The notes under the pieces are model-generated. The model was not told the origin of the DNA. It made no database searches and saw only the letters and a program-made list of their open reading frames with translations. A program made the translations under genes and the position numbers. Source: Deferribacteres bacterium (GTDB lineage: Bacteria; Zhuqueibacterota; Zhuqueibacteria; Zhuqueibacterales; Geothermadaptataceae). Taken from it: a stretch of 64,000 nt of DNA. The stretch covers positions 186,001-250,000 of the forward strand of contig JACKDF010000005.1 of NCBI GenBank assembly GCA_020633655.1, given 5' to 3'. Shown one piece after another: positions 63,947-64,000 of this stretch (positions are counted from its first letter, which is position 1; the number at the start of each line of letters is the position of its first letter).

Positions 63947-63978
63947 AGGCGACTTCACATGTGAAGGTCGCCTTTTTT
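63947..63978 (+). terminator. Rho-independent terminator
   Basis: AGGCGAC pairs with GTCGCCT around an inner TTCACATGTGAA palindrome (one extra G unpaired), followed by a T tract (TTTTTT at 63973-63978). It lies 102 bp after the stop of the dehydrogenase-like gene and probably ends the trpS-scpAB-rluB operon. Confidence 0.85.
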
Positions 63979-64000
63979 ATGCTTGGATAGGGAATCGATA

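Overview
The window is a bacterial chromosome segment of about 42-45% GC, estimated by eye. The gene content points to the FCB group, probably Calditrichota, candidate division KSB1 or a near relative. The evidence is several secreted proteins ending in type IX secretion (T9SS) C-terminal sorting domains (for example YPNPFNPSTNIRYT), a PorV/PorQ-like outer-membrane protein, a TonB-dependent receptor-like protein with a CarboxypepD_reg-like N-domain, and DUF2723, DUF4837 and DUF4139 proteins. No rRNA, tRNA or CRISPR array was seen. The lineage call is inference; there is no marker gene such as 16S.

Regions. (a) 1-6.1 kb: the end of a small conserved protein, about 1 kb of decayed sequence, then a two-gene nucleotide-sugar module: a GalU-like protein with a degenerate nucleotide-binding signature, and a 1,106-residue GHMP-kinase-like/UDP-sugar-pyrophosphorylase-like fusion. 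(b) 6.5-15.3 kb: two divergent two-component systems. One (minus strand) has a beta-propeller Reg_prop sensor kinase, a small ABM-fold protein and a NarL-type regulator. The other (plus strand) has an ABC-substrate-binding/PAS sensor kinase, an NtrC-type sigma-54 activator and a stand-alone receiver. (c) 15.3-22.2 kb: an apparent operon of TonB-dependent receptor-like protein, PorV-like protein and secreted cargo. (d) 22.4-35.9 kb: an accessory island of secreted proteins. It holds a protein with three essentially identical 834-bp tandem repeats behind a good sigma-54 promoter match, a BNR/sialidase-like protein, a PcRGLX/YetA-like protein (rhamnogalacturonan exolyase family), a cadherin-like protein and a right-handed beta-helix protein, interspersed with insertion-sequence debris and a 48-bp repeat shared with region (b). 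(e) 36-38.1 kb: small membrane and envelope proteins. (f) 38.4-64 kb: mostly housekeeping genes (valS, recG, purE, accA, trpS, scpA, scpB, rluB) mixed with envelope glycosylation genes (DUF2723 protein, three GT2-type enzymes, a methyltransferase, an RmlD-like reductase) and a DUF433/DUF5615 toxin-antitoxin pair whose toxin gene carries a nonsense codon.

How it may work together (inference): regions (b) to (d) look like a sensed, regulated secretion and polysaccharide-handling locus. Two sensor systems flank a TonB/PorV/cargo operon. Downstream T9SS cargo proteins have folds common in polysaccharide binding or cleavage. The sigma-54 promoter match before the triplicated-repeat gene is a plausible target of the adjacent NtrC-type regulator, and a CTACAT-N4-ATGTAG palindrome occurs both before the propeller sensor gene and before the PcRGLX-like gene pair. 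The locus has no SusC/SusD pair, so it differs from a classical Bacteroidetes polysaccharide utilisation locus.
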